From Pontibacterium sp049603715 (GTDB lineage Bacteria > Pseudomonadota > Gammaproteobacteria > Pseudomonadales > Balneatricaceae), in assembly GCA_049603715.1 (NCBI GenBank), contig JBMYSW010000004.1, forward strand, positions 121,191-185,190: DNA of 64,000 bases, in the 5' to 3' direction. Positions 45,001 through 54,263 of the stretch are shown in pieces. Position 1 is the first letter of the stretch. Every line of letters starts with the position of its first letter. The notes under the pieces were generated by a model. It saw nothing but the letters and a program-made list of their open reading frames with translations, did not search any database and was not told where the DNA came from. The position numbers and the translations under genes are program-made.

Positions 45001-45945
45001 GGTCGCCAACTGTAACTGGTAGCCCCCTGTAAGCCATTGCGGTTGTAAGTCTGCATTAATGTCCAACTCAGGCACTTGCAGCTCACCGTAGCCGAGCTCT
45101 TTTGCAGCTAAGTCGGCCACTAGGCGCTGTAATTTTCCAAACCGCAGTTCGGCAACCAAGGTATATGAGAGGGTAAGAGAGTCGAGCGGCTGAGCATCGT
45201 CAGGCAGCCATGCATTCACCCAAGGCGCATCAATGCTCGGTAAGCTAAGCTTGACTCGCATGGGTGCTGAGCGGTCTAGCCCAGACTCGGCAAGGCCCAA
45301 CAAGGTAATGGGTAGCCCCGTAGGCCCCTCAAGCTCGGCCCTTAGGGCAACTTGGCCAAAGGCTTCTTGGCCTTCGCTCATGAGTGTAATGTCAGAAACT
45401 TTAAGTCGCGTTTCGCCCGCTTGCTTTAGCTCAAAGTGACCATGAATGAGCTCAATGCTTGGCTGGCGCATCACCGCTGTCATCACCCCTTTCACCAACG
45501 AAACCACACTTTGGCTTTGTTCGTTGCTGCTAGGTAGATTGCTCGTCTCAGATGTGACTTGCCCGTCTAACGAAGCTGGTGACACCTGAATAGTGGGTGA
45601 GGTGATGGCAAGCTTTTCAAACAACGGTCGCTGCCAGTACAAGGAGGCATGAGTGTCGAAAACAATGTGAACTTGCTCTGCGTTGAGCTGTGTGCCCTGC
45701 TGGGGTGCCAACACAGAAAGGGACGCCATGCGCAGAGCGGGCTTAACGCCCTGCCATTCGGTTTCGAGGCCTTCGTAAGCCAATACGATACCCCATCTAG
45801 ACTCAAGATGCGGTTTCAGTGTGTCAGCTAACTGAGGTAAGTATAAAAAGCTGCCGAAGCAGAGCAGGAGTGTGAGCGCACACAAGGCAAGTACACTCAC
45901 AAGGCTCCAATACCCTGCCCAAAAAAGTCGGCTAATCCAGCGCAC
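42022..45945 (-). CDS. yhdP: YhdP-family AsmA-like envelope lipid-transport protein
   Basis: A 1307-residue giant with one N-terminal membrane helix (about residues 12-36) and a very long periplasmic part of repeated beta-strand segments, the YhdP/DUF3971 type with a C-terminal AsmA-like region. YhdP, TamB and YdbH are redundant inter-membrane phospholipid bridges in E. coli. It follows rng by 23 bases and ends the mre-rng run. Length matches the family (about 1,270 in E. coli). Confidence 0.95.
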   Translation of the reverse strand: MRWISRLFWAGYWSLVSVLALCALTLLLCFGSFLYLPQLADTLKPHLESRWGIVLAYEGLETEWQGVKPALRMASLSVLAPQQGTQLNAEQVHIVFDTHASLYWQRPLFEKLAITSPTIQVSPASLDGQVTSETSNLPSSNEQSQSVVSLVKGVMTAVMRQPSIELIHGHFELKQAGETRLKVSDITLMSEGQEAFGQVALRAELEGPTGLPITLLGLAESGLDRSAPMRVKLSLPSIDAPWVNAWLPDDAQPLDSLTLSYTLVAELRFGKLQRLVADLAAKELGYGELQVPELDINADLQPQWLTGGYQLQLATRVTGNDASQFALPKVAVNFDEAASAVTHVALEPFDVEPLMAFISQQSLAPARVIENLEGFNFQGRVSDAVMRVLPERDEQGQPRWAGSASVNKFGMSPWVGAPGLKNVSATAVFSGREGYFDIDADQFEIEVPGLGVEPWGFEQAFGRLHWRFDDTKALLTSGPLTVKDGDTTGRGRLSVSLPYSRQVQPELTLMIGAKNADLLSFFRYIPPKEVGTETHAWLARAFSKGRLTEGAFVLNGVTRPSLDDWRPPSVQIYLDGQAVDFSFDPQWPLLTTDRARFLFKQGAFYSDFKGGSFLASQVGDGFVALNEPLGDLVVEAGVSGPASDLTRVLRDTPLKQTLGEEPERWQVSEGQANTRLGLTLPTSAQPRQPSQVTVRADIANANVAAPSYNLAFSQVQGGVTYDLQQGISVDNATAVFLERPVSFSVATSQTPLLRDDKTLEPRYTVTALGSVAVDPLKHWLSLPLLNVMSGIIPYELTLPLCQGGEGCNLLSVTTDLVGAELAGVDTLSKSAADVWNSRVDVQLLGSSSQHVWLKLGESVKGIFRLEHGQLTRGKVSIGRAAPDMPSTPGFFVDATLPTVDVEQVQDFLVRTQLVEKASEEGGEEVKATSTTLFKPPRESFFKGGEFDVQYLSYEDYLFKDVKASLNISPASWLIGVSGPALQGWIELPTEGENTPVSINLDRLSVSSTAEAVATSTGADVDIAAQAGEYDLTRLPTVKVNIASLTYQGQNYGAWSFNLLPDEWGATFQGIQGKVAGASVKGDARWSHSGDPYSAALINVSGRNLGELVSMVNDDPVIESQTYNADIRLVWPGVPWAFSLAVLSGDMDMSIERGRLLDMEKSNLLMRGLGILNLETLTRRLRLDFSDLTKQGVAFDRVNLQYRLLEGVATTRAPSILKGPSIDLEMRGKVDLANQSLDQVVKVILPVTKNLPLMGLLLGQPQIAGAVYLFDKLIGGKIEKATGINYQVSGDWSDPSVELITREKQAAE

Positions 45946-45968
45946 AGTATTCCCTCACTGTCGAAGAA

Positions 45969-47444
45969 CTAGCGCAGCACCACGTCAAAGTGTTCTGCTG
46001 CGTAAGCATGATCTTTTTGGAAACGAATAGTTTTTCCAATAAAGGCCTCCAATTCGGCCACATGATCCGATGCATCGTCTAATAAATAATCCACTACTTG
46101 CGGCGTAGCGATCACCATATAGGCTTCCGTGTCGTAGGCGCGATGCTGTCGAAGAATTTCGCGAAAAATTTCGTAAGCAACGGTTTCGGCGGTTTTGGTA
46201 GACCCCCGCCCTTGGCACTGCTCACAGGTTTGGCAAAGCACGTGTTCTAGGCTTTCTCGGGTGCGCTTGCGGGTCATTTCCACTAGCCCCAAATCAGAAA
46301 CTCCTGTCACTTTACACTTAGCATGATCTTTTTCTAACTGACGTTCAAGGGTGCGCAATACTTGCCTTTGGTGGTCTTCATCTTCCATATCAATAAAGTC
46401 GATAATGATGATACCGCCCAAGTTGCGCAGGCGAAGCTGACGCCCAATGGCCGTTGCGGCCTCTAGGTTTGTCTTAAAGATGGTTTCTTCAAGGTTACGG
46501 TGCCCCACAAAACCACCAGTGTTGACGTCAACCGTGGTCATTGCTTCCGTCTGATCAAAAATAAGGTAGCCACCCGACTTAAGCTGCACCTTGCGCTCTA
46601 GGCAACGTTGCAGCTCTTCTTCAACATTAAAAAGGTCGAAGATAGGACGTTCACCCGGGTAGTACTCCAACCGAGATGCCAGCTCAGGCACCAATGACAA
46701 GACGAACTCAGAAGACTTTTGGAAGGTTTCACGGGAGTCGATGCGAATACGCTCTAAGCCTGTGTGCGCCATATCGCGAAGCACGCGCATATTGAGCGGT
46801 AAGTCTTCGTAAATAACCGAAGGCGCTTTTTCGCTCTTCATTCGCTCTTGTACTTTACGCCACAAACGAAAAAGAAACTTAATGTCGCTGGCAAGGTCCG
46901 CAGCCTCAACCCCTTCAGATACCGTGCGCAAAATAAAACCGCCTTCGGTCTCTTGCTCAGGGCTTACTTCAGATACCGCCTCGGCCACCACTTCGCGAAG
47001 CCGTGCTCGCTCTTCGTTGTCTTCAATACGCTGCGAAACGCCGATGTGGCTGTTATCTGGCATGTACACCAAATAACGGCTCGGAATCGCCAAATGGGTG
47101 GTCAGTCGCGCACCTTTGGTACCCAGAGGGTCTTTGGTCACTTGTACAATCAGTGACTGCCCTTCGCGCAGCTCTTGCGCAATCGATGCGTTACTTTTTT
47201 CATCGGCGTCGGCGCTTTGAGGTAACACATCCTCAACATGAATAAAGGCCGCTCGCTCTAAACCAATATCTACAAAGGCCGCTTGCATGCCAGGTAATAC
47301 CCGCACCACTCGACCTTTGTAAATATTGCCAACTATCCCTCGTCGCAATGCTCTCTCAATGTAGACTTCTTGCGGCATGCCGTTTTCAATTACGGCAACA
47401 CGAGTCTCCATTGGCGTAAAATTAATTAGAATTTCTTCGCCCAC
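45969..47444 (-). CDS. rng: Ribonuclease G
   Basis: A 491-residue endoribonuclease. An S1 domain lies in the N-terminal quarter. The DNase-I-like catalytic region has TVDVNTGGFVG and IIIIDFIDM, supplying the Mg2+-binding Asp pair. The zinc-link CQTCEQCQG follows. It lacks the long disordered tail of RNase E, which identifies it as RNase G. It matures the 5' end of 16S rRNA. Translationally close to maf (26-base gap). Confidence 0.98.
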   Translation of the reverse strand: MGEEILINFTPMETRVAVIENGMPQEVYIERALRRGIVGNIYKGRVVRVLPGMQAAFVDIGLERAAFIHVEDVLPQSADADEKSNASIAQELREGQSLIVQVTKDPLGTKGARLTTHLAIPSRYLVYMPDNSHIGVSQRIEDNEERARLREVVAEAVSEVSPEQETEGGFILRTVSEGVEAADLASDIKFLFRLWRKVQERMKSEKAPSVIYEDLPLNMRVLRDMAHTGLERIRIDSRETFQKSSEFVLSLVPELASRLEYYPGERPIFDLFNVEEELQRCLERKVQLKSGGYLIFDQTEAMTTVDVNTGGFVGHRNLEETIFKTNLEAATAIGRQLRLRNLGGIIIIDFIDMEDEDHQRQVLRTLERQLEKDHAKCKVTGVSDLGLVEMTRKRTRESLEHVLCQTCEQCQGRGSTKTAETVAYEIFREILRQHRAYDTEAYMVIATPQVVDYLLDDASDHVAELEAFIGKTIRFQKDHAYAAEHFDVVLR

Positions 47445-47470
47445 AACTCACCCCGCTTACCATCACAACA

Positions 47471-48064
47471 TTAAGACCAAATCGTAAAGCCAAACTCTGC
47501 CAGCATTTGCGCTGTGTGCGCAAGAGGTAAACCCACCACAGCAGAATAATTACCTTCTATCTCCCTAACAAAAACCGCACCTTTTCCTTGAATACCATAG
47601 CCGCCGGCTTTGTCGCAGGGTTCTTGGGTTTGCCAATAGCGCTGTATTTGCTCGGCGCTGATATCAAAAAAGTGAACATCCGTGGTCACCACTTGTGCTA
47701 AACAGCGATCCTTATTTAAAACCGCTAAAGAGGTCATCACCTGATGACTACGTCCCGAAAGCATCGTCATCATTCGTTCAAAGTCTTGGTAATTCCTCGG
47801 CTTGCCCAAAATCTGGTCATCCACCACAACGCTGGTATCAGAGCCAATCACGGTGGCATCGGACAGGTATGTAAGCCCTGCTTGGGCTTTTGCTTTCGCC
47901 AGCCTTAACACATAGTCGTGCGGGCTCTCTCCCGCTTGCACCGTTTCATCCACATCGGGAGAGAAACACTCAAACGCCACACCCAACTCAGCAAGTAGCG
48001 ACTGACGGCGAGGTGAACTAGAAGCTAATAATAAAGGTGACGGTACAACCGAATTAAGAGACAC
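47471..48064 (-). CDS. maf: Maf-family nucleoside triphosphate pyrophosphatase
   Basis: A 197-residue house-cleaning pyrophosphatase with LLASSSPRRQSLL at the N-terminus, the catalytic Asp in VIGSDTSVV and KPRNYQDFERMM, and a C-terminal GGYGIQGKGAVFV. The combination fits the YhdE/Maf type acting on dTTP/UTP. It overlaps mreD by 11 bases. Confidence 0.96.
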   Translation of the reverse strand: MSLNSVVPSPLLLASSSPRRQSLLAELGVAFECFSPDVDETVQAGESPHDYVLRLAKAKAQAGLTYLSDATVIGSDTSVVVDDQILGKPRNYQDFERMMTMLSGRSHQVMTSLAVLNKDRCLAQVVTTDVHFFDISAEQIQRYWQTQEPCDKAGGYGIQGKGAVFVREIEGNYSAVVGLPLAHTAQMLAEFGFTIWS

Positions 48065-48539
48065 GGAAAACCCTTCTTACGCGACGAAGTGTAAGGTACA
48101 TAACAGGCCACAGGCAGCCGCTGATCAACGCAGGTAGCAAAAAGATAAGGCTGTCGCCAGTTGTACCAATAAATGACTGAATCCAATGTAGAATGAGCTG
48201 ATTACTGCCGGTGAGTAACGCAACAATTACCGCTTGCTGTGGCAGGGGGTACATACGTACACGACGGTACATAAGCAACGTCATAAAGGTCATAGAAGAA
48301 AGCGCCAAGGCATTGGCCCCCAAAACACTGCCACGCACCACATCCATAATTAAGCCAGACACAAAGGCTGTTTTGACGCCAATCACGTGAGGAACCGCCA
48401 AGGTCCAGTAAATCAATGTCATGGCCACCCATTCTGGGCGAACCCACTCAAACCCTTGTGGCAGGGGAATTTGAGTGAGCACCATGGCCAGCAAAAACGT
48501 ACCCAAAATAATCAGGCGACCGCCTGAACCCTTTTCCAT
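48054..48539 (-). CDS. mreD: Rod shape-determining protein MreD
   Basis: A 161-residue inner-membrane protein with about five hydrophobic helices; GLIMDVVRGSVLGANAL is typical of MreD. It belongs to the elongasome with MreB, MreC, RodA and PBP2. It shares one base with the mreC stop. Confidence 0.96.
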   Translation of the reverse strand: MEKGSGGRLIILGTFLLAMVLTQIPLPQGFEWVRPEWVAMTLIYWTLAVPHVIGVKTAFVSGLIMDVVRGSVLGANALALSSMTFMTLLMYRRVRMYPLPQQAVIVALLTGSNQLILHWIQSFIGTTGDSLIFLLPALISGCLWPVMYLTLRRVRRVFRVS

Positions 48540-49399
48540 TACTGCGCCTCAGCCGAGTTTGCTAAAGGCGCTGACCTTGTATCAAGGCTGCTTTCTTGGG
48601 CACCTTGGTTAGACGAAGTAGCTTCCTCAGGTGGCAGCACTAACAACAAATGGCGACTGCGATTAAGTAAAGCTGTTGGCGTGACCCGCACATCGGCAAA
48701 AGCAGCTCCCGGCTCACGACGAATAGACTTAATCACCCCCACGGGATAGCCGCGTGGAAAACGACCAGATAGCCCAGAAGTGACTAGTAAATCGCCTTCT
48801 CGCACGTCCACCGTATCCGAAATATAGTCGAGTACCAGTTCACTGCGATCACCTTGCCCTAAAGCCACGGTGCGAAAGCCATTTCGGTCAACTTCCACAG
48901 GTATGGCATGGCGCGCATCTGTAATTAACATCACACGGGCAGTGTAAAGAGAGGTTTCGACCACTTGTCCCATCACCCCGCCCGCATCAAGGACTGGCTG
49001 ACCCAAATAGACCCCTTCGTCGGTGCCTTGCCCAATAATAATTTGATGCTGGAATGGATCTGGGTTCACACCAATCAATTCTACAAGGCGCACCGACTCC
49101 TGCACTCTTGCAGAACTACTTAATAGCGCCCGAAGGTGTTTGTTTTCGGTCGCTAGCGCATCGTATTGCTGCACCTTGTGTTGCAACGATAAAGCTTCTC
49201 GCTTCATCCGCGCATTTTCTTGCACCAGCAAGCCACGATCAACCACCACATCCGACAGCTCTGATGCCGCCTTTACAGGCAGGTCGGCCAACCAAAGTAA
49301 CGGCGTAAGCACCACCGAAATATAAGAGCGCCCCTGCTTGGTACCGTGATAGGCCAAGTCGGCAATAATGAGAGTGATGGATAAAAAAATCACCACCAA
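48539..49399 (-). CDS. mreC: Rod shape-determining protein MreC
   Basis: A 286-residue bitopic protein: N-terminal helix, a coiled coil near residues 55-95, then the beta-rich periplasmic domain with GTDEGVYLGQPVLDAGGVMG (split, residues 127-147). It recruits PBP2 to the lateral wall. It lies downstream of mreB after a hairpin that may reduce read-through. The C-terminal 30 residues are low-complexity. Confidence 0.97.
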   Translation of the reverse strand: MVVIFLSITLIIADLAYHGTKQGRSYISVVLTPLLWLADLPVKAASELSDVVVDRGLLVQENARMKREALSLQHKVQQYDALATENKHLRALLSSSARVQESVRLVELIGVNPDPFQHQIIIGQGTDEGVYLGQPVLDAGGVMGQVVETSLYTARVMLITDARHAIPVEVDRNGFRTVALGQGDRSELVLDYISDTVDVREGDLLVTSGLSGRFPRGYPVGVIKSIRREPGAAFADVRVTPTALLNRSRHLLLVLPPEEATSSNQGAQESSLDTRSAPLANSAEAQ

Positions 49400-49449
49400 A
49401 AAGCTTAAGCGTGGAAACTCGCCTCGAAATATAGATCTAACGGGACACC

Positions 49450-49498
49450 TCCAAAAACAAAGAAGCAGAGGCCAGCGTACGACCGCTGCAACCTCTGC
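49450..49498 (-). terminator. Internal terminator/attenuator between mreB and mreC
   Basis: Read on the minus strand, GCAGAGG pairs with CCTCTGC (49498-49492 and 49471-49465), enclosing a second small stem GCAG/CTGG-like. It is followed by TTCTTTGTTTTT. It would lower mreCD transcription relative to mreB, which is needed in excess. Confidence 0.7.
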
Positions 49499-49529
49499 TC
49501 ATTATCATAGCGTATTAAGCGCTGAATGC

Positions 49530-50567
49530 TTAGTCGTGTGCCACCAGCTCAAACGCTTGCTTATCAAGCATTTCGAGGGCTTTACCACCACCGCGTGCTA
49601 CACATGTCAGCGGCTCGTCGGCAACCACAACAGGTAGGCCAGTTTCTTCGCTGATTAGACGGTCGAAGTTACGCAACAATGCGCCACCACCCGTTAGTAC
49701 AATACCGCGTTCAGCAATATCCGACGCAAGCTCTGGCGGACATTGCTCAAGTGCACTTTTAACCGCCTGTACAATGGCAGAAAGTGGCTCTTGTAACGAC
49801 TCTAGAATCTCGTTGCTGTTGAGGGTAAAGCTACGTGGAATACCTTCAGCCAAGTTACGGCCACGCACATCGATTTCACGAACATCACCCAAAGCGTAAG
49901 CTGTACCCACTTCTTGCTTAATGCGCTCTGCAGTTGATTCACCAATCAACGAGCCGTAGTTACGGCGAACGTAGGTCATAATCGACTCATCAAAACGATC
50001 GCCACCCACACGAACAGAATCAGAGTAAACGATACCGCTCAAAGAAATCACGGCGATCTCTGTGGTACCACCGCCGATATCCACCACCATAGAGCCGCTT
50101 GCATCTTCTACCGGAAGACCCGCACCAATCGCTGCAGCCATTGGCTCTTCGATAAGGTAAACCTCGCGTGCGCCCGCACCCATGGCAGACTCTTTAATGG
50201 CACGACGTTCTACTTGAGTCGACTTACACGGCACACAAATCAAAACACGTGGGCTGGGTGTTAAAAAGCTGTTGTCGTGTACTTTGCTGATAAAGTACTG
50301 CAACATTTTTTCAGTTACGTGGAAGTCGGCGATTACACCGTCTTTCATTGGACGAATCGCTGTAATATTACCGGGCGTACGACCGAGCATACGCTTTGCA
50401 TCATGGCCCACCGCTGCCACTGACTTTTGGCTACCGGACACTCGAATTGCCACCACCGATGGCTCGTCCAATACAATGTCCCTTTCTCGCACGTAAATCA
50501 GAGTGTTAGCCGTACCCAAGTCGATCGACAGATCGCTGGAAAAAAGGCCACGAATTTTTTTGAACAT
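49530..50567 (-). CDS. mreB: Rod shape-determining actin homologue MreB
   Basis: A 345-residue bacterial actin. The true start is the ATG at 50565-50567 (MFKKIRGLFSSDLSIDLG); the frame runs on to 50633. Phosphate-binding motifs IDLGTANTLIY and VDIGGGTTEIAV and the adenosine motif VLTGGGALLRN are present. It polymerises under the inner membrane and guides lateral wall synthesis. Confidence 0.99.
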   Translation of the reverse strand: MFKKIRGLFSSDLSIDLGTANTLIYVRERDIVLDEPSVVAIRVSGSQKSVAAVGHDAKRMLGRTPGNITAIRPMKDGVIADFHVTEKMLQYFISKVHDNSFLTPSPRVLICVPCKSTQVERRAIKESAMGAGAREVYLIEEPMAAAIGAGLPVEDASGSMVVDIGGGTTEIAVISLSGIVYSDSVRVGGDRFDESIMTYVRRNYGSLIGESTAERIKQEVGTAYALGDVREIDVRGRNLAEGIPRSFTLNSNEILESLQEPLSAIVQAVKSALEQCPPELASDIAERGIVLTGGGALLRNFDRLISEETGLPVVVADEPLTCVARGGGKALEMLDKQAFELVAHD

Positions 50568-50843
50568 GGGTAATAGTGTCCTACAAATCAGAGAGGTAAA
50601 ACTCAAGCAACTTAAGGCATGCAACTCTAGCAATCATCATCAAATTCAGCAATAAAATCCCCTCATCTCGCTTGTTTTTATGCAATTTTCCTAAAAAGCG
50701 GTGCAAAAACAGCAACAAACCTAAAATTCGCCCGCCAACCTGCTTCACAGCGACCCGCTTGCTTCATGTAGGGGGTGTGATGTGGTAACTTATGCAACCA
50801 AAATTTTTCCAATGTTTTTATTTATTTCAGTGAGATTCTACCC

Positions 50844-51131
50844 ATGGCGTTAGACCGATCCGACGTAGAAAAGATTGCCCACCTAGCTCGCCTTCAAATC
50901 GACGAGCGTGATATTCCTGAATACGCCACCAACCTGTCGAATATTCTCGAGCTTGTGGACCAAATGCAGTCCGTCGACACCGACGGTGTAAGCCCTATGG
51001 CAAGCCCACTTAACGCCAAAGCTCGCTTGCGCGCTGACGATGTGACCGAAGAAAACCAGCGCGAAGCGCTACAAGCGAATGCACCTGCCAAAGAAGACGG
51101 CTTATTCCTTGTACCTAAGGTTATCGAATAA
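50844..51131 (+). CDS. gatC: Asp/Glu-tRNA amidotransferase subunit C
   Basis: A 95-residue GatC, opening MALDRSDVEKIAHLARLQID, with a C-terminal DGLFLVPKVIE. It stabilises the GatAB complex that converts Glu-tRNA(Gln) and Asp-tRNA(Asn) to Gln-/Asn-tRNA. Divergent from mreB; the 276-base spacer should hold both promoters. It is followed by gatA after about 130 bases. Confidence 0.97.
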   Translation: MALDRSDVEKIAHLARLQIDERDIPEYATNLSNILELVDQMQSVDTDGVSPMASPLNAKARLRADDVTEENQREALQANAPAKEDGLFLVPKVIE

Positions 51132-51261
51132 CAGCGCACACGCTTCAGGTCATTTCTCAGACCACCACAGTTTATTGAATTTCGCGTCGCTAGTTCGACG
51201 TAAAACACCCTACTTTTACGCCAATTTTTAATGGCTAAAACGTAGGACGAGGAAACGGAAA

Positions 51262-52728
51262 ATGTTTGATAAAACCCTCGCACAACTCTCTGCAGGGCTT
51301 AAGGCTGGCGAGTTTAGCAGCCAAGAGTTAACCCAAAGCTACCTTGATCGTATCGCTGCACTCGACAGCCAACTCAACGGTTACATCACCGTCACTGGCG
51401 AGCAAGCCCTAGCGCAAGCAAAAGCCGCAGACGAAGCCATTGCCGCAGGCACAGCAGGCCCACTAACAGGCATCCCAATCGCACACAAAGACATTTTTTG
51501 CACACAAGGCGTTAAAACCAGCTGTGGCTCTAAAATGCTGGATAACTTTATCTCGCCATACAATGCAACGGTTGTTAGCAAGCTAAACGACGCAGGCGTG
51601 GTTACTTTGGGTAAAACCAACATGGATGAGTTCGCCATGGGCTCATCTAACGAATCAAGCTTTTACGGCCCCGCTCGTAACCCATGGGATACCTCTCGTG
51701 TACCGGGCGGTTCATCTGGCGGTTCGGCAACGGTTGTAGCCGCACGCCTTGCTGCGGCAGCGACAGGCTCCGACACCGGCGGCTCGATCCGTCAGCCAGC
51801 GGCACTGTGTGGCATTACTGGCCTTAAGCCAACCTACGGTCGCATCTCACGCTATGGCATGATTGCCTACGCTTCGTCACTTGACCAAGCAGGCCCAATG
51901 ACCCAAACCGCCGAAGACGCCGCGATCATGCTTAATGCCATGGCTGGCTTCGACAAAATGGACTCAACCTCTGCACAAGAGCCAGTGAGCGACTACACCA
52001 GCGAACTAAACGCGCCACTGAGCGGCCTTCGTATTGGTGTCCCTAAAGAGTTTATGTCTGACGACCTAGACCCTGCGATGGCAAGCCAAATTCAAAGCGC
52101 GCTAAAAGTGTATGAATCTCTCGGTGCAACCCTCGTTGAAGTCAGCCTGCCTAACACTGCGCTTTCGATTCCTGCTTACTACATTATTGCTCCAGCAGAG
52201 GCTTCTTCTAACTTGTCTCGTTTTGACGGTGTTCGTTACGGCTACCGTTGCGAAGATCCAAAAGACCTTGAAGACCTTTACAAGCGCACTCGCCAAGAAG
52301 GCTTCGGCCCTGAAGTGAAGCGCCGCATCATGGTGGGTGCTTATGCGCTATCGGCTGGTTACTACGACGCCTACTACCGCAAAGCGCAGCAAATTCGTCA
52401 CCTGATTAAAGACGACTTCCAGCGTGTATTGAGTGAAGTGGATGTGATTATGGGTCCAACGACACCGCAGCCCGCGTTTGAACTTGGCAGCAAAACAGCT
52501 GACCCAGTTGAAATGTACATGGAAGATATCTTCACCTTATCACTTAACTTGGCAGGCCTTCCGGGCATTTCTATTCCATGTGGTGAAGTAAACCAGCTTC
52601 CAGTTGGCTTACAAATCATCGGCAACTACTTTAGCGAGCAAAAGCTACTTAACATTGCGCACCAGTTCCAGCAAAACACCGACTGGCACACCAAAGCGCC
52701 ACAAGCAATGAACGAGGTATCGGCATAA
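51262..52728 (+). CDS. gatA: Asp/Glu-tRNA amidotransferase subunit A
   Basis: A 488-residue amidase-signature enzyme that releases ammonia from glutamine for GatB. The catalytic Lys (IAHKDIFC), the Gly/Ser-rich signature with cis-Ser (GGSSGGSATVVA) and the nucleophile (GSDTGGSIRQPA) are intact. The gatB start overlaps its stop by one base. Confidence 0.99.
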   Translation: MFDKTLAQLSAGLKAGEFSSQELTQSYLDRIAALDSQLNGYITVTGEQALAQAKAADEAIAAGTAGPLTGIPIAHKDIFCTQGVKTSCGSKMLDNFISPYNATVVSKLNDAGVVTLGKTNMDEFAMGSSNESSFYGPARNPWDTSRVPGGSSGGSATVVAARLAAAATGSDTGGSIRQPAALCGITGLKPTYGRISRYGMIAYASSLDQAGPMTQTAEDAAIMLNAMAGFDKMDSTSAQEPVSDYTSELNAPLSGLRIGVPKEFMSDDLDPAMASQIQSALKVYESLGATLVEVSLPNTALSIPAYYIIAPAEASSNLSRFDGVRYGYRCEDPKDLEDLYKRTRQEGFGPEVKRRIMVGAYALSAGYYDAYYRKAQQIRHLIKDDFQRVLSEVDVIMGPTTPQPAFELGSKTADPVEMYMEDIFTLSLNLAGLPGISIPCGEVNQLPVGLQIIGNYFSEQKLLNIAHQFQQNTDWHTKAPQAMNEVSA

Positions 52729-54185
52729 TGGAATGGGAAACAGTCATTGGCCTAGAGATTCACGTACAACTCTCAACCGCCACTAAAATTTTCTCGGGCG
52801 CGAGCACCGCATTTGGCGCAGAGCCAAACACTCAAGCTTGTGCCGTCGACCTAGCATTGCCAGGTACATTGCCTGTCATCAACGAAAACGCCGTGCGTAT
52901 GGGTGTGATGTTTGGTTTGGCGATTAACGCCGAAATTGGCAAGGTATCAGCGTTTGAACGTAAAAACTACTTTTACCCAGACCTACCCAAAGGCTACCAA
53001 ACCACTCAGCTCGAAGCGCCAATCGTTGGCCGTGGCTACATTGATATCGACCTAGAAGATGGCAGCAGCCGTCGCGTAGGCATTCACCATGCTCACCTAG
53101 AAGAAGACGCAGGTAAGTCTTTACACGAAGACTTCCACGGCATGACAGGCATCGACCTTAACCGTGCTGGCACCCCGCTGATCGAAATCGTATCCGAGCC
53201 AGACATGCGCACCGCCGCAGAAGCGGCTGCTTACGCCAAAAAGATTCATGCGATTGTGACCACACTGGGCATTTGTGATGGCAACATGGCCGAAGGCTCT
53301 ATGCGCTGTGACTGTAACGTTTCTATTCGCCCGAAAGGCCAAGAAGAACTAGGCACACGTACCGAACTTAAAAACATTAACTCGTTCCGCTTTATTGAGC
53401 GCGCCATCAACACCGAAGTTGAGCGTCAAATCGACCTGATCGAAGACGGCGGTAGCGTGACACAAGAAACTCGCTTGTACGACCCAGAGCGTAACCAAAC
53501 ACGCAGCATGCGCTCAAAAGAAGAAGCCAACGACTACCGTTACTTCCCTTGCCCAGACCTACTGCCTGTAGAAATCGACGATAGCTACATCGACGCGGTA
53601 CGCGATACCCTCCCTGAACTGCCAGATGCACGCAAAGCACGCTTTATGGAAGAGTACAGCTTGTCTGAGTACGACGCGCGCGTAATCTCAAGCGACCGCA
53701 ACCTTGCCGATTACTACGAGCAATCTACAGCCATCGCAAAAGACGCGAAACTAGCCGCTAACTGGGTGATGGGCGAGCTGTCTAAATGGCTCAACCAAGA
53801 AGATCTTACCATTAGCCAAAGCCCGGTTTCTTCTGAGCAACTAGGCGGTCTATTGGTGCGCATTCTTGATAAGACCATTTCAGGCAACATCGCCAAAAAA
53901 GTCTTCGAGTTTATGTGGACAGAAGGCGGTACGGCTGACGAGCTCATTGAAGCCAAAGGCCTTAAGCAGGTAACCGATACCGGCGCAATTGAAAAAGTTG
54001 TCGACGAAGTGATTGCTAACGCCACCAAGCAAGTTGAGCAATACAAAGCAGCAGAACCAGAGAAGCGCGGAAAAATGCTTGGCTTCTTTATGGGCCAAGT
54101 GATGAAAGCAACCGGCGGTAAAGCTAACCCAGGTGCCGTTACCGGCATTTTGAAGTCACGCCTCGACGCCTTGTGCGACGACTAA
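52728..54185 (+). CDS. gatB: Asp/Glu-tRNA amidotransferase subunit B
   Basis: A 485-residue GatB. EWETVIGLEIHVQL at the N-terminus, YFYPDLPKGYQ, and RTELKNINSFRF are diagnostic; a C-terminal YqeY-like tail binds tRNA. It phosphorylates and amidates the misacylated tRNA. Its presence suggests indirect Gln- or Asn-tRNA synthesis in this organism. Confidence 0.99.
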   Translation: MEWETVIGLEIHVQLSTATKIFSGASTAFGAEPNTQACAVDLALPGTLPVINENAVRMGVMFGLAINAEIGKVSAFERKNYFYPDLPKGYQTTQLEAPIVGRGYIDIDLEDGSSRRVGIHHAHLEEDAGKSLHEDFHGMTGIDLNRAGTPLIEIVSEPDMRTAAEAAAYAKKIHAIVTTLGICDGNMAEGSMRCDCNVSIRPKGQEELGTRTELKNINSFRFIERAINTEVERQIDLIEDGGSVTQETRLYDPERNQTRSMRSKEEANDYRYFPCPDLLPVEIDDSYIDAVRDTLPELPDARKARFMEEYSLSEYDARVISSDRNLADYYEQSTAIAKDAKLAANWVMGELSKWLNQEDLTISQSPVSSEQLGGLLVRILDKTISGNIAKKVFEFMWTEGGTADELIEAKGLKQVTDTGAIEKVVDEVIANATKQVEQYKAAEPEKRGKMLGFFMGQVMKATGGKANPGAVTGILKSRLDALCDD

Positions 54186-54227
54186 TCTAAACGATTAGCC
54201 TAAACAGCTAAGTCATCGCAGCATAAC

Positions 54228-54257
54228 AAGCCGCCCGCATCCGCGGAGCGGCTTTTT
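54228..54257 (+). terminator. Rho-independent terminator of gatCAB
   Basis: AAGCCGC and GCGGCTT (54228-54234 and 54248-54254) form a 7 bp stem with a 13-base loop, ending in TTTTT. It lies only a few bases before the ATG of the next gene. Confidence 0.88.
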
Positions 54258-54263
54258 GATACC

